Assembly: GCA_021371935.1 (NCBI GenBank)
Contig: JAJFVF010000019.1
Coordinates: 1-64,000 of the forward strand
Length of the DNA stretch: 64,000 bases
Direction: 5' to 3'
Source of the DNA: a bacterium
GTDB taxonomy: Bacteria > Armatimonadota > UBA5829
Shown here: positions 1 to 8,214 of the stretch, in pieces
How positions within the stretch are numbered: the first letter of the stretch is position 1
How the letters are laid out: each line of letters begins with the position of its first letter
Program-made: the position numbers and the translations under genes
The notes under the pieces: generated by a model
What the model was told of the DNA's origin: nothing
The model's database searches: none
What the model saw: only the letters and a program-made list of their open reading frames with translations

Positions 1-21
1 CGGCTGGATCACCTCCTTTCT
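1..21 (+). rRNA. rrs: 16S rRNA gene, 3' terminus (partial)
   Basis: The window opens with the universally conserved 3' end of 16S rRNA: GGATCACCTCC (positions 6-16) is helix-45-flanking sequence plus the anti-Shine-Dalgarno, followed by TTTCT. Only the last 21 or so bases are inside the window. CCTCC matches the GGAGG ribosome sites seen throughout. No tRNA or 23S sequence follows; a terminator comes about 120 bases later and then a protein gene. Confidence 0.93.
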
Positions 22-143
22 AAGGATAAGAGTTTGGTTTGAACGGTTGGCTTTGGCCAGAACAAGATTCAAAGCAACGGAGTATCCGATGGTCGATACT
101 CATAACCATACTAACGCTTGCACTGTTTAGTTTTTAGAGAAAC

Positions 144-173
144 AAGAGGTTGGAGGACTTCCAACCTCTTTTT
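144..173 (+). terminator. Rho-independent terminator after 16S rRNA
   Basis: An 11-bp perfect stem (AAGAGGTTGGA paired with TCCAACCTCTT) with a 5-nt loop runs into TTTTT. It closes the 16S transcript only about 120 nt after the mature rRNA end, so the 16S gene appears to be transcribed without 23S and 5S. Confidence 0.88.
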
Positions 174-188
174 GCATGGTGCAGACAC

Positions 189-1091
189 ATGGTTGCAGCC
201 CCTAACAAGTCAAATATCTGCGCTGTTGTTGTCACATATCACCCCGACAACAATTTCCCGAAAAGACTTCTTGCTGTGGCGTCTCAAATTGATGCTGTGG
301 TCATCGTAGACAATGCGTCTGGTGAGGATGCTGTAGAGACGCTCAGGAATGCGGTTTCGGATGTTGGTGCACATATCCTGCAGAACCCCAAAAACATAGG
401 TATTGCGTCAGCATTGAATCGAGGTGTGATCTGGGCAAAAGAGCACGGCTATGACTGGGTTCTGACGCTGGACCAGGACACGATATTGCTCGATGATGAT
501 GTTGTAGGTACATTTGCCGATGTCTATGACTCCTGCGGCATGAAGCTGAATATTGCATGCATAGGCTCAAATTATATAGATAAGCTCCAAGAGAAGCCTT
601 TTATAGATGAAAAGGGCGAGGATGATGAGCCTTGGGCGGACGCACCGACGGTCATAACCTCCGGCACCCTCTTATCCATTGCAGCAGCAGAGAAAATCGG
701 TCCTTTCAGGGATGAGTTTTTTATCGACCATGTGGACGATGAATACTGTCTACGAGCACGTCGATTCGACTTTGTCTGCATAATGACAAGACGTCCGTTG
801 ATGGTCCACACATCCGGTGCTCCCAGATATCACGAATTTCGCGGCAGGCGACTAATCACTTCCCATCTACCGGCAATACGGCGGTATTACAGGACCCGCA
901 ATTTGGTGACCCTTATCCGCGAATACAGACATACAAACCCGGACTGGATACGCTTTGCCGTCACTGTCCGCTACAAAGAGACTCTTCTGATGCTGCTGTT
1001 TGAGAGAGATAAGTTCCAAAAAACGTTGGCGGTGCTGCTGGGAATATTTCATGGTCTCATCGGCAGAACAGGACCACTGAACAAAAAATAA
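189..1091 (+). CDS. GT2-family glycosyltransferase (rhamnosyltransferase-like)
   Basis: A 300-residue family 2 glycosyltransferase of the RfbF/rhamnosyltransferase type, expected to transfer a sugar from a nucleotide-sugar donor to a surface glycan. The N-terminus shows the Rossmann-like nucleotide-binding strand VVVTYHPD, then VDNAS at about residue 40 and the metal-binding acidic motif DQD at about 95-97 (TLDQDT). No membrane segments are evident. The frame is open from position 150, but that TTG lies inside the rRNA terminator stem, so the ATG at 189 is preferred; no strong ribosome site precedes either. It stands alone between two terminators. The acceptor cannot be read from sequence. 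Confidence 0.85.
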   Translation: MVAAPNKSNICAVVVTYHPDNNFPKRLLAVASQIDAVVIVDNASGEDAVETLRNAVSDVGAHILQNPKNIGIASALNRGVIWAKEHGYDWVLTLDQDTILLDDDVVGTFADVYDSCGMKLNIACIGSNYIDKLQEKPFIDEKGEDDEPWADAPTVITSGTLLSIAAAEKIGPFRDEFFIDHVDDEYCLRARRFDFVCIMTRRPLMVHTSGAPRYHEFRGRRLITSHLPAIRRYYRTRNLVTLIREYRHTNPDWIRFAVTVRYKETLLMLLFERDKFQKTLAVLLGIFHGLIGRTGPLNKK

Positions 1092-1145
1092 TCCGATCAC
1101 AGCCCACGTGACAATTGCAATGCATAGTGCTAAACTATTGAAGTT

Positions 1146-1177
1146 CACCAGGTCTATGTAACCTGGTGTTTATTTTT
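1146..1177 (+). terminator. Terminator after the glycosyltransferase gene
   Basis: An 8-bp stem CACCAGGT / ACCTGGTG with a 7-nt loop is followed by TTTATTTTT. It lies 55 bases after the glycosyltransferase stop and upstream of the permease ribosome site. Confidence 0.8.
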
Positions 1178-1206
1178 GTTAATGCTGTGTGCTGTCACAA
1201 TATAAT
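1176..1206 (+). promoter_or_regulatory. Possible promoter of the permease-STAS operon
   Basis: A perfect -10 TATAAT lies at 1201-1206. The best -35 is TTGTTA at 1176-1181 with a long 19-nt spacer, so the call is weak. It sits just behind the preceding terminator, where the operon must start. Confidence 0.35.
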
Positions 1207-1273
1207 CGGCATGCTTGCACGAGGGTCTGTATACCGTGTAAACTGTGACAGTATAGTTTGGAGGTATTCATTC

Positions 1274-3151
1274 TTGTTATCCATAATCAGGCGGCTTCTT
1301 TTCGGCAGACCGCTGCCCACATCCAGGCAAAAACATGAGCGTTTGCCGAAGTTTTTAGCTTTGCCGGTGTTTGCTTCGGATGCGCTTTCATCAAATGCGT
1401 ATGCAACTGAAGAAATTTTGCTGGCTTTCGCTCTGTTGGGAGCCGGCGCCGTAGCCTGGCAGGCGGTTATCTGGATAACACTGGCGATTGTTGCCCTTTT
1501 ATGGATCGTCGTAATCTCATATAGGCTCACGATATTCTCGTATCCGCAGGGTGGCGGCAGCTATATAGTGACCAAGGAGAATCTGGGTCTGACGCCGGGA
1601 TTGTTTGCAGCCGCTTCACTGCTTACGGATTATGTTTTGACTGTTGCCGTAAGTATTTCGGCTGGTGTTGCTGCGATTGTGTCGGCATACCCTCAACTTG
1701 CGGAGGATCGTGTGCTGATCGGAGTGCTGGCAGTAGCGATTGTAGCGCTGGCGAACCTCAGGGGCTTGCGTGAGTCAGGAGCGCTTTTTGCTGTGCCGAC
1801 ATACTCGTTTGTGCTCACTGTGGGCACGATGATTATTGTGGGTCTTATAAAGGTGGCTACCGGTCATGCGCATCCTGTCCATGAGACATTTGGTGAAGTC
1901 ACCCGTCCCATTACAGGACTAGCGTTTTATCTTTTGATCATGCGGGCATTTGCAAGTGGGTGTGCGGCTATGACAGGGACCGAGGCTGTCGCAGATGGCA
2001 TTCCTGCATTCAAGCCGCCTGAGTCCAAAAATGCTGCTGCCACACTGGTGATTATGGCCACGATTTTGGGATTTCTTTTTATAGGGATCAGCATTCTGGC
2101 AAAAGCATATCAGGCTGTTCCTTATGAGAGCGGTCATCCGACTGTCGTGTCACAGATTGCGCAGGGTGTTTTCGGCAGGGGCTGGTTTTATTTGGCCATC
2201 CAGATAGCTACGGCTGCTATTTTGATACTGGCTGCAAACACGGCATATCAGGACTTTCCGAGGCTAAGCTCGATCCTGGCACGTGACAGGGTTGCTCCAA
2301 GACAGTTTGCCGGCATCGGCGACAGGTTGGTTTTTTCAAACGGAATACTTATGCTGAGTCTTCTTGCAGCTTTGTTGATCGTGATCTTCCATGCAGACAC
2401 ATCGTCTCTGATCCCGCTGTATGCTGTCGGGGTATTCATATCATTCACGCTGTCGCAGTTTAGTATGAGCAAGCGTCTGAGGTTACTCAAGCAGCCACAT
2501 TGGAGAATATATTCGAGCATCAGCCTGTTCGGTTCCATCGTAACCGGCATTGTGTCCGTGGTGATTGCAGTAATGAAGTTCACTGCCGGGCCGCGGATAC
2601 CGCTTGGTCCAATATACATACCGACCGGCGCATATATAGTTCTGCTGCTGATACCTGCAATCGTGTATGTTCTGCTGAGGATCCATCAGCATTACATTGA
2701 GCTCGGCGATCAGCTCAGGATAACCGAGTTTGTTGAGCCGGAGCCGGTGCGCACGACTGCGATTGTGTTGACATCAGGCATTCACAAGGGAATTTTGCAG
2801 GCGCTGGAATATGCGCGAACTCTTTCTCATGACTGCCGTGCGCTATATATAGAGATCGACCCAAATGACACTCCGCTCATACGTGACCGTTGGGAGCAAT
2901 TTGGTCTTGGGGTGCCGCTGGTCATTTTGGAATCTCCTTTCAGATCGGTTATAGGTCCGACTCTGGCTTATCTTGAGGAGGCGAAGAAGGAGCGTCCTGG
3001 GCATATTGTGACGGTTGTCGTGCCGGAGTTTGTGCCGCTCAAGTGGTGGCATAAAGCTTTGCATGGCCAGTCGGGATTTTTCCTTAAGGTTGCTTTAATG
3101 TTCAGACGCGATATCGTAGTGACCAACGTCAGGTATTATCTGGAGAGATAA
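1274..3151 (+). CDS. APC-superfamily permease, KimA/YdaO-like (potassium or amino-acid uptake)
   Basis: A 625-residue inner-membrane transporter with about 12 hydrophobic segments. The signature FASDALSSNAYATEE near the N-terminus and GGGSYIVTKENLG around residue 95 are typical of the KimA/YdaO branch of the APC superfamily, whose studied Bacillus member is a high-affinity K+ importer. After the last membrane segment a cytosolic domain of about 130 residues resembles the USP-like tail of that family. The TTG at 1274 is chosen as start because GGAGGT lies 8 bases upstream; an upstream ATG at 1211 has no ribosome site. The stop TAA overlaps the next ATG by one base (TAATG), implying translational coupling. 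Substrate is inferred from family only. Confidence 0.85.
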   Translation: MLSIIRRLLFGRPLPTSRQKHERLPKFLALPVFASDALSSNAYATEEILLAFALLGAGAVAWQAVIWITLAIVALLWIVVISYRLTIFSYPQGGGSYIVTKENLGLTPGLFAAASLLTDYVLTVAVSISAGVAAIVSAYPQLAEDRVLIGVLAVAIVALANLRGLRESGALFAVPTYSFVLTVGTMIIVGLIKVATGHAHPVHETFGEVTRPITGLAFYLLIMRAFASGCAAMTGTEAVADGIPAFKPPESKNAAATLVIMATILGFLFIGISILAKAYQAVPYESGHPTVVSQIAQGVFGRGWFYLAIQIATAAILILAANTAYQDFPRLSSILARDRVAPRQFAGIGDRLVFSNGILMLSLLAALLIVIFHADTSSLIPLYAVGVFISFTLSQFSMSKRLRLLKQPHWRIYSSISLFGSIVTGIVSVVIAVMKFTAGPRIPLGPIYIPTGAYIVLLLIPAIVYVLLRIHQHYIELGDQLRITEFVEPEPVRTTAIVLTSGIHKGILQALEYARTLSHDCRALYIEIDPNDTPLIRDRWEQFGLGVPLVILESPFRSVIGPTLAYLEEAKKERPGHIVTVVVPEFVPLKWWHKALHGQSGFFLKVALMFRRDIVVTNVRYYLER

Positions 3152-4344
3152 TGATTATTGAAGCAAGAGAAGACACAATAACCCTTCGTGGGAGCATAAA
3201 GAGCAACATATGGCCTGCCATCCAGGCTGCCGCTGCGCTTTTATTGGAGAATCATCCGACGGGGATAATAATCGACTGCTCTGCGCTGGTAAAGATTACT
3301 GCCAAAGGTGCGGAGACATTTGCTGATGCGTTCAAATACATCAGGGAGCGCAATGCACGCATAATTGTTGCGGCGCTTTCACCTGAGTCTATAGAGATAG
3401 GCAAGGAGGTGCCTGGTGTAAGGTCGCAGCTTCCCATAGCCGAGACGGTAGCAGAGGCACGCGCATCACTTGAGCTTGAGGAACTGACACCCGAGCGCGG
3501 CAAGGCAAGGCTGGCGGCTGTGGTGCCGATGCTGGGCTTATGGCAGAGCGCTGTCAGTCATGCATGCAGACTGGCTGTCGGGAAAAGCATTGAGGTGCAT
3601 CTTGTCGATCTAATAAAAGTTCCGAGGTCGATGCCTATAGGCACTCCACTGCCCGAACGTGAGTCCGAGGGTCAGGAAAGATTGGATCAGGCAAAGGCAA
3701 TGGTTTCGGAGTTGGGATTTAAGGTATTCGGACATGTTGAGCGTGTAAGAGCCAAGTCAACAGGCTTGATCGAGTTTGTTGGCCGACTCAACGCAGATTA
3801 CGCGGTAGTCAGCATTGACGATTCTGATCCGACAGTGCCGCGAATGGATGAGTCTGATGCGATGTCTCTTGTTGAGGCCGCGAGTTTTGAAGTGTCTTTG
3901 GTCAAAGGGGCTGTTGCCGAAAACTCAGCTCATTCCAAACATGCCGTTGTACCTGCGGTAGGTTCGTGGGTTCATGCTCTTGAGCATGCTTGCAGACTGG
4001 CCAAGGGTGAGGGTGCGTTGATAACTGTTGTCTCACTGATAGTTGTGCCCCGTACGGAGCCCATAGACGCTCCTCGTCCGGATGCCGAGGCTGCTGCGGC
4101 GGATGCTGCCAGGGAATCGAGCAGAATCGGTAAGCAGTATGGTGTCAAGGTCGAGCATGTCATCGAGCGTGTGCGCGATCCCATTATCGGTTTTATGAAG
4201 ATGTTCGATACGGGCAAGATAGACCTGACCGTTGTGGGGATTATGCGTGAGACAGTTGGGGACTATCATGTTGCCCATGCCATAGCACAGAGCTTGCTGC
4301 AGGAACCGCCGTGTGAAACAATTTTCCTTCGCACAGGCAAATAA
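3151..4344 (+). CDS. STAS domain plus tandem universal-stress-like domains
   Basis: A 397-residue soluble protein with three modules: an N-terminal STAS-like fold (about 1-105, including IIIDCSALVKITAKGAE) and two universal-stress-type repeats (about 120-245 and 265-397). The repeats align to each other: each begins AVVP-x3-x-W, has a conserved VPR(S/T)xPI segment, and then a VERVR or IERVR motif. The ATP-binding glycine/serine loop expected at the end of ATP-binding USPs is not recognisable, so they may not bind ATP. The start overlaps the stop of the permease, whose own C-terminal tail is of similar fold. This suggests a dedicated cytosolic regulator or partner of that transporter. I know of no named protein with this order. 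Confidence 0.75.
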   Translation: MIIEAREDTITLRGSIKSNIWPAIQAAAALLLENHPTGIIIDCSALVKITAKGAETFADAFKYIRERNARIIVAALSPESIEIGKEVPGVRSQLPIAETVAEARASLELEELTPERGKARLAAVVPMLGLWQSAVSHACRLAVGKSIEVHLVDLIKVPRSMPIGTPLPERESEGQERLDQAKAMVSELGFKVFGHVERVRAKSTGLIEFVGRLNADYAVVSIDDSDPTVPRMDESDAMSLVEAASFEVSLVKGAVAENSAHSKHAVVPAVGSWVHALEHACRLAKGEGALITVVSLIVVPRTEPIDAPRPDAEAAAADAARESSRIGKQYGVKVEHVIERVRDPIIGFMKMFDTGKIDLTVVGIMRETVGDYHVAHAIAQSLLQEPPCETIFLRTGK

Positions 4345-4393
4345 CCAAGACACTATGACGTTATGAGGGAAAGACAGTAGTCAAGAGGAAGTA

Positions 4394-5191
4394 ATGACGC
4401 AAGACAGAACATGTGAAGAGTGGACTAAACTGGTGGAGACGGTTGCAAAACTGCGCGGACCCGACGGCTGCCCTTGGGATCGCCAGCAGACCCATGAATC
4501 TCTCAGAAAGTATGCAATAGAGGAGACCTACGAGGTCGTCGAGGCAATTGAGACAGGTGACCCGGTCAAAATTGAGGATGAACTCGGCGATATGCTGCTG
4601 CAGGTGCTTTTGCATGCCCAGATAGCGAGCGAGTGTGGTCAGTTCGATATCGCCGGTGTTTGCAAGGGTATTCGCGAGAAGCTCCAGCGCAGGCATCCGC
4701 ATGTATTCGCCGATACGCAGATATCTGGTGTGGAAGATGTGCTCACAAACTGGGACAAGATCAAGCATACCGAACCGGGTTATGAAGACAGGAAATCGCT
4801 GCTTGATGGTGTTCCAAAGAGTCTTCCGGCTCTTATGCGTGCGGCCAAGATGAGTAAGAAAGCAGCCAAGACAGGTTTCGACTGGCCGGATGTACATTCC
4901 ATTTTCGGCAAGATCGAGGAAGAGACCGACGAACTCAAAGAAGCGATTGCCGGCAATGATAAAGCAAAAGTAAAGGAAGAGATAGGCGATCTGCTCTTTA
5001 CAATAGTAAATGTCGCCAGGCATGAGGAGATCGACCCGGAGGAGTCCCTTCGTGCAATGCTCGACAAGTTCAGGGAGCGCTTCACTCAAATAGAGGATCA
5101 TGCCAGGCAGGCTGGTCTGAGTGTCAGTGACCTATCCTTAGAAGAGATGGACTGCATCTGGAATAAGGCGAAGGCAGGAAACAGGCAATAG
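4394..5191 (+). CDS. mazG: Nucleoside triphosphate pyrophosphohydrolase MazG
   Basis: A 265-residue MazG, which hydrolyses (d)NTPs to the monophosphate and pyrophosphate as a house-cleaning enzyme. Both helical MazG repeats are complete. The N-terminal one has GCPWDRQQTHESL, then EExxE (EETYE) and ExxD (ELGD); the C-terminal one has EEETDE and EIGD, the metal-binding acidic residues. Length matches the E. coli protein (about 263). AGAGGAAG precedes the ATG by 5 bases. The gene follows the stress-domain gene by 49 bases. Confidence 0.96.
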   Translation: MTQDRTCEEWTKLVETVAKLRGPDGCPWDRQQTHESLRKYAIEETYEVVEAIETGDPVKIEDELGDMLLQVLLHAQIASECGQFDIAGVCKGIREKLQRRHPHVFADTQISGVEDVLTNWDKIKHTEPGYEDRKSLLDGVPKSLPALMRAAKMSKKAAKTGFDWPDVHSIFGKIEEETDELKEAIAGNDKAKVKEEIGDLLFTIVNVARHEEIDPEESLRAMLDKFRERFTQIEDHARQAGLSVSDLSLEEMDCIWNKAKAGNRQ

Positions 5192-5208
5192 GGGTTAGGA
5201 AATAGATT

Positions 5209-5234
5209 GGGATGGCAAGGCTCCTGCCGAGCCA
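5209..5234 (+). repeat. Dispersed repeat R (GGCTC-loop-GAGCC hairpin), copy 1
   Basis: Begins GGGATGGCAAGG and contains the small hairpin GGCTC-CTGCC-GAGCC. It is the most diverged of four co-oriented copies (others at 12919, 13036 and 19173), all in spacers. Confidence 0.7.
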
Positions 5235-5240
5235 CTGATC

Positions 5241-5262
5241 GGGTGCGATATCTGATCACACC
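5241..5262 (+). repeat. Palindromic spacer element GGGYGCGAT...GATC
   Basis: An imperfect palindrome around GCGATATCTGATC. Related sequences occur at 51047-51067 and 56769-56789, in each case between two genes, suggesting a small family of interspersed palindromes. No binding protein is implied. Confidence 0.45.
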
Positions 5263-5293
5263 GGAAGTAGAATCCAATCCAGGAGGTGTAATT

Positions 5294-6052
5294 ATGATTC
5301 CGCGGTTCCTGATTACAGCGTTTATTGTGCTGGGTTCGACTTCGATCCCTGCGCATGAGGCATATCCCAGTGGTTTGCTTCAGGGTGTCAAGACCTCTGC
5401 CGACAGCTATGCCGTGAGTGCGCCCGTTGAGTTCACATTTGTCGTACGCAACACCACCGACAAGCCGATCACATACACATTTCCAAGTAGTAAACAGTTT
5501 GATCTATGGATCACTCTATCAGACCGTGAAATATACACTCTGAGCAAGCACAGAGTATATCTTCAAATGTTAACGAGCCTTACTCTCCAACCCGACGAGG
5601 TTAAGACATTCACTGCCACCTGGGACCAGAAAGACGATAAGGGAAAAGCAGTTGGTCCAGGAACCTACGCTGTGAGCGTTCAGTTGACGCCTAATGGTGA
5701 CAAACCGCCTGCAGTAAGCGTAAAGTTCACAGTGGACGAGAAGACGCCGGCACTGGTTCCATTGACTGTGAAGGAAGTCGTCAAGCGTGTAAAAGAGTTT
5801 GAGGGCAGACGAGTTCGGATAGACGGAACTTACAGAGGTTTCCGGCCTGATCCGAATGATGCAAACACAAAGAATGGCCCTCCGGTAACCAGAAGTGACT
5901 GGGCGGTATGCGATTCCACCGGCTGTATATATGTTACTGGCCGGGCTGAGCTTGACCCTGAGAATGACATCGGCAAAAAGATCAGCGTGACAGGCAGAGT
6001 CAAAAAGACCGAAAAAGGACAGGTCTATCTGGTTCTCGATAGCATAACTTGA
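5294..6052 (+). CDS. Secreted BsuPI-like (proteinase-inhibitor family) protein with C-terminal OB-like domain
   Basis: A 252-residue exported protein. The ATG at 5294 follows AGGAGGTG by 5 bases. A signal peptide (MIPRFLITAFIVLGSTSIPA) is followed by an Ig-like beta domain (about 35-150) resembling the BsuPI intracellular proteinase inhibitor family (FTFVVRNTTDKPITYTF ... FDLWI). A second domain (about 155-252) has EFEGRRVRIDGTYRGF and VTGRVKKTEKGQVYLVL, a pattern of OB-fold nucleic-acid or ligand domains. Actual inhibition of a protease is not shown by the sequence; the family name is historical. Target unknown. Confidence 0.65.
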   Translation: MIPRFLITAFIVLGSTSIPAHEAYPSGLLQGVKTSADSYAVSAPVEFTFVVRNTTDKPITYTFPSSKQFDLWITLSDREIYTLSKHRVYLQMLTSLTLQPDEVKTFTATWDQKDDKGKAVGPGTYAVSVQLTPNGDKPPAVSVKFTVDEKTPALVPLTVKEVVKRVKEFEGRRVRIDGTYRGFRPDPNDANTKNGPPVTRSDWAVCDSTGCIYVTGRAELDPENDIGKKISVTGRVKKTEKGQVYLVLDSIT

Positions 6053-6086
6053 TTTAGTATTTGATATTGTATATTGATTATTGTTT
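6052..6086 (+). repeat. Heptamer array, ATTTAGT-type
   Basis: Five tandem 7-nt units (ATTTAGT, ATTTGAT, ATTGTAT, ATTGATT, ATTGTTT) start on the last base of the preceding stop codon and end 9 bases before the next ATG, filling the whole spacer. Confidence 0.75.
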
Positions 6087-6095
6087 TCATTTGAG

Positions 6096-7415
6096 ATGCA
6101 AAACGTACGTATTTCCCGTCTAGTATTGCTCAGTATTGCAGGTGCACTGGCCGGATTGATGGTCTTTTTGATCTTCAATCCGTCATACGTCCAGCAAGAG
6201 TCAAGCACTAATATGCCGATGCCCGGTGCGGCAAAAAATGTGTTTATTAGTGCTGTGCTGCTTGGCGCATCTTTTGCGGCGATGCTTGGTGGGGTGCTGC
6301 TTGTCGCGGATGAACTCACCTCGCCACCCAAACGGGTCATCATTAAAATGGCGACTGCGGCAGCGATAGGCGCTCTGGCGGGAACAATCGCAGGCATCAT
6401 CGGCCAGCTTGCATTTTCTGCTATGGCTCTCACTCTTCCTGTGCTGGGAGTCATAATCGGCAGGACAATCGGCTGGGCAGTGATCGGCGCGGGTGGGGGC
6501 ATGGGCGTCGGGTTTGCTATGGGTTCATGGCGGCGCGCCAGGATGAGCATGCTCGGTGGTCTGATTGGAGGCGCTGCGGGTGGATTTCTGTTTGATATGA
6601 TCGCTTCAGTGACCGACGGCGGCAGTGCAAGCAGGTTTATCGGGTTTATCCTTATGGGCGCTGCAACAGGCGCGGCAGTCGCACTTGTCGAGGATATAGC
6701 CAAGCAGAACTGGGTCACAGTCCTCAGCGGACCCAAGGAGGGCAAGAGCTTTATCCTTACCAAGCCGACCACCATTATCGGCCGCGACGAGCTTGCCGAC
6801 ATACCTCTCTTCGGCGACCCATCACTCGCCAAACAGCATGCATATTTGCTGCTTCAAAACAACGATGTGACCGTGCAGAGCGCGAATGGAGTGAGTGTGG
6901 GCGTAAATGGTTCTGTAACACAGTCGTCTCAACTCAGGGACGGCGATCTGCTCACACTCGGACGGTTCAATCTACGATTCCATCAAAAAGCGGGCGCATA
7001 TACGAGTTCGCTAAAATCGACCCCGCAGTCCCAACAGAGGTGGTTCGATAATCAGCCTCAATCGCAGTCAATCCCGACATATACGGCTCCGCAGCAGACG
7101 ATTGTCCAACCGACTGCGACAGGAAGCCTTTCCTTGACAGTGATCGGCGGTCCTCATATGGATCAACAGTTCAGGTTCGGACCCGGCTCGATCAAGATAG
7201 GCCGTGAGGCAGGATGTGATATACTGCTTATTCAGGACACTATGGTCAGCCGCAGTCATGCCGAGATCATCTGGGACGGAACAGCCTGGAATATCAAAGA
7301 CCTCGGCAGTAAAAACGGTCTATGGGTCGGAGGCCGGAGAGTGCGGGAACACAGGCTGCAAATCGGCGATCAAATAGGTGTCGGCCAGAGCATTTTGAGG
7401 GTCGATTCTATTTGA
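6096..7415 (+). CDS. Polytopic membrane protein with two C-terminal FHA domains
   Basis: A 439-residue protein. The first 190 residues are hydrophobic and Gly/Ala-rich with several predicted membrane helices. A cytosolic part carries a degenerate FHA domain (about 205-285; TIIGRDE kept, but SLAKQHA replaces the phospho-binding SRxHA), a Gln/Ser/Pro-rich linker, and a canonical FHA domain (about 345-439) with GREAGCDI, SRSHAEI and SKNGLWVGG. The second should bind phosphothreonine peptides, the first probably not. No Ser/Thr kinase gene is in the window. The ATG at 6096 is chosen over an upstream TTG at 6081 that lies inside the heptamer array. Role unknown; probably a membrane anchor in phosphosignalling. 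Confidence 0.8.
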   Translation: MQNVRISRLVLLSIAGALAGLMVFLIFNPSYVQQESSTNMPMPGAAKNVFISAVLLGASFAAMLGGVLLVADELTSPPKRVIIKMATAAAIGALAGTIAGIIGQLAFSAMALTLPVLGVIIGRTIGWAVIGAGGGMGVGFAMGSWRRARMSMLGGLIGGAAGGFLFDMIASVTDGGSASRFIGFILMGAATGAAVALVEDIAKQNWVTVLSGPKEGKSFILTKPTTIIGRDELADIPLFGDPSLAKQHAYLLLQNNDVTVQSANGVSVGVNGSVTQSSQLRDGDLLTLGRFNLRFHQKAGAYTSSLKSTPQSQQRWFDNQPQSQSIPTYTAPQQTIVQPTATGSLSLTVIGGPHMDQQFRFGPGSIKIGREAGCDILLIQDTMVSRSHAEIIWDGTAWNIKDLGSKNGLWVGGRRVREHRLQIGDQIGVGQSILRVDSI

Positions 7416-7441
7416 CGCTGTATCATTTCCAATGCTATCAT
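7412..7441 (+). promoter_or_regulatory. Predicted promoter of the hdr-flx array
   Basis: TTGACG (7412-7417), 18-nt spacer, TATCAT (7436-7441), lying 42 bases before the hdrC start. The -35 overlaps the stop codon of the FHA gene. Confidence 0.55.
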
Positions 7442-7482
7442 GTCTATGGTAAAATTGCTCCACAACTTTAAGGCAGGCGCAT

Positions 7483-8058
7483 ATGTTGACTTCCGAGACA
7501 AAACAGGATGTATCCTCTCTGGGTTCGCCAGGCTGCGAAATCGATCCCGCATTCAAGCAAAAGATCGCTGAGATATGCGGCGAGAACGTGATGAGCTGCT
7601 ATCAGTGCGGCGAGTGCACAGCGGGATGCCCGGCGGCATTTAGTATGGATATTGCTCCCAATCAAGTAATGCGTATGGCTCAGCTAGGCATGAAGGACGA
7701 AGTGCTTGAAAGCTCGACCATCTGGCTATGCGCCGGTTGCGAGACCTGTGCCACACGCTGTCCGCGTGGAGTTGCTCTTTCCAAGGTGATGGATGCCTGC
7801 CGCCAGATAGCCGTCAAAGAGGGCAAGCATATCAAGCAGCCGAATGTATTGAAGTTTCACAAAGAATTTTTGAGGCAGGTAACCTGGCATGGCCGTGCAC
7901 ATGAGATCGGCCTTATGGGAATCTACAAGGTCAGGACCCTCGACTTTTTTTCTGATGTTTTCTCTGGAATCATAATGTTTCTTAAAGGCAAGCTCGGCCT
8001 GATTCCCAGTAGAGTGAAAGGACTTACCGAGGTGCGAGGGCTGTTCAAGAAGAGCTGA
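7483..8058 (+). CDS. hdrC: Heterodisulfide reductase-like subunit C (HdrC)
   Basis: A 191-residue iron-sulfur protein of the HdrC family. Two classical 4Fe-4S motifs are present: CYQCGECTAGCP at about 40-51 and CAGCETCATRCP at about 83-94. In known HdrABC complexes HdrC relays electrons from the flavin of HdrA to the active-site clusters of HdrB. It is soluble here; no membrane segments are seen. It is the first gene of a co-directional run ending at 19056, with hdrB, hdrA and flxDCBA further down. Separation from hdrB by 613 bases of repeats and a nuclease gene is unusual, since hdrC and hdrB normally abut. Confidence 0.92.
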   Translation: MLTSETKQDVSSLGSPGCEIDPAFKQKIAEICGENVMSCYQCGECTAGCPAAFSMDIAPNQVMRMAQLGMKDEVLESSTIWLCAGCETCATRCPRGVALSKVMDACRQIAVKEGKHIKQPNVLKFHKEFLRQVTWHGRAHEIGLMGIYKVRTLDFFSDVFSGIIMFLKGKLGLIPSRVKGLTEVRGLFKKS

Positions 8059-8106
8059 GAGCCAAGAGCCCAGAGTGGAGAGTGGAAAGCTGAAAGTGGA
8101 AAGTCC
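8058..8106 (+). repeat. Heptamer array, AGAGTGG/AAAGTGG-type
   Basis: Seven consecutive heptamers (such as AGAGCCA, AGAGTGG, AAAGCTG, AAAGTCC) begin on the last base of the hdrC stop codon. The same units and the same end (AAAGTCC then GGAC or AGAC) recur at 12964 and, inverted, at 35069, so this version behaves like a copied element. Confidence 0.85.
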
Positions 8107-8157
8107 GGACTAGAATGCGAGACGTCTCAGTTTCAGTCATTCTAAAGCTGGAAAGCG

Positions 8158-8207
8158 AGACGTTCCAAATATGTCATTCTGAGCGCAGCGAAGAATCTGC
8201 TTTGACC
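8158..8207 (+). repeat. Repeat U, copy 1, left border of the GIY-YIG gene
   Basis: A 50-nt repeat whose core is TCATTCTGAGCGCAGCGAAG followed by AATCTGCTTTGACC. It is nearly identical to 8585-8635; both also share the leading ACGT-CCAAAT segment, so the nuclease gene lies between two direct repeats. Confidence 0.88.
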
Positions 8208-8214
8208 CAATGTG

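Noticed and set aside
1178-1273. Possible cyclic di-AMP (ydaO-type) riboswitch before the KimA-like gene
   Set aside because: The leader between terminator and start is only about 95 nt, too short for that class, and none of its conserved segments are recognisable.
5570-6832. A 420-codon open frame on the minus strand
   Set aside because: Low-complexity Ala/Pro/Ser/Ile composition, no ribosome site, and it is antisense to the convincing BsuPI-like and FHA genes.
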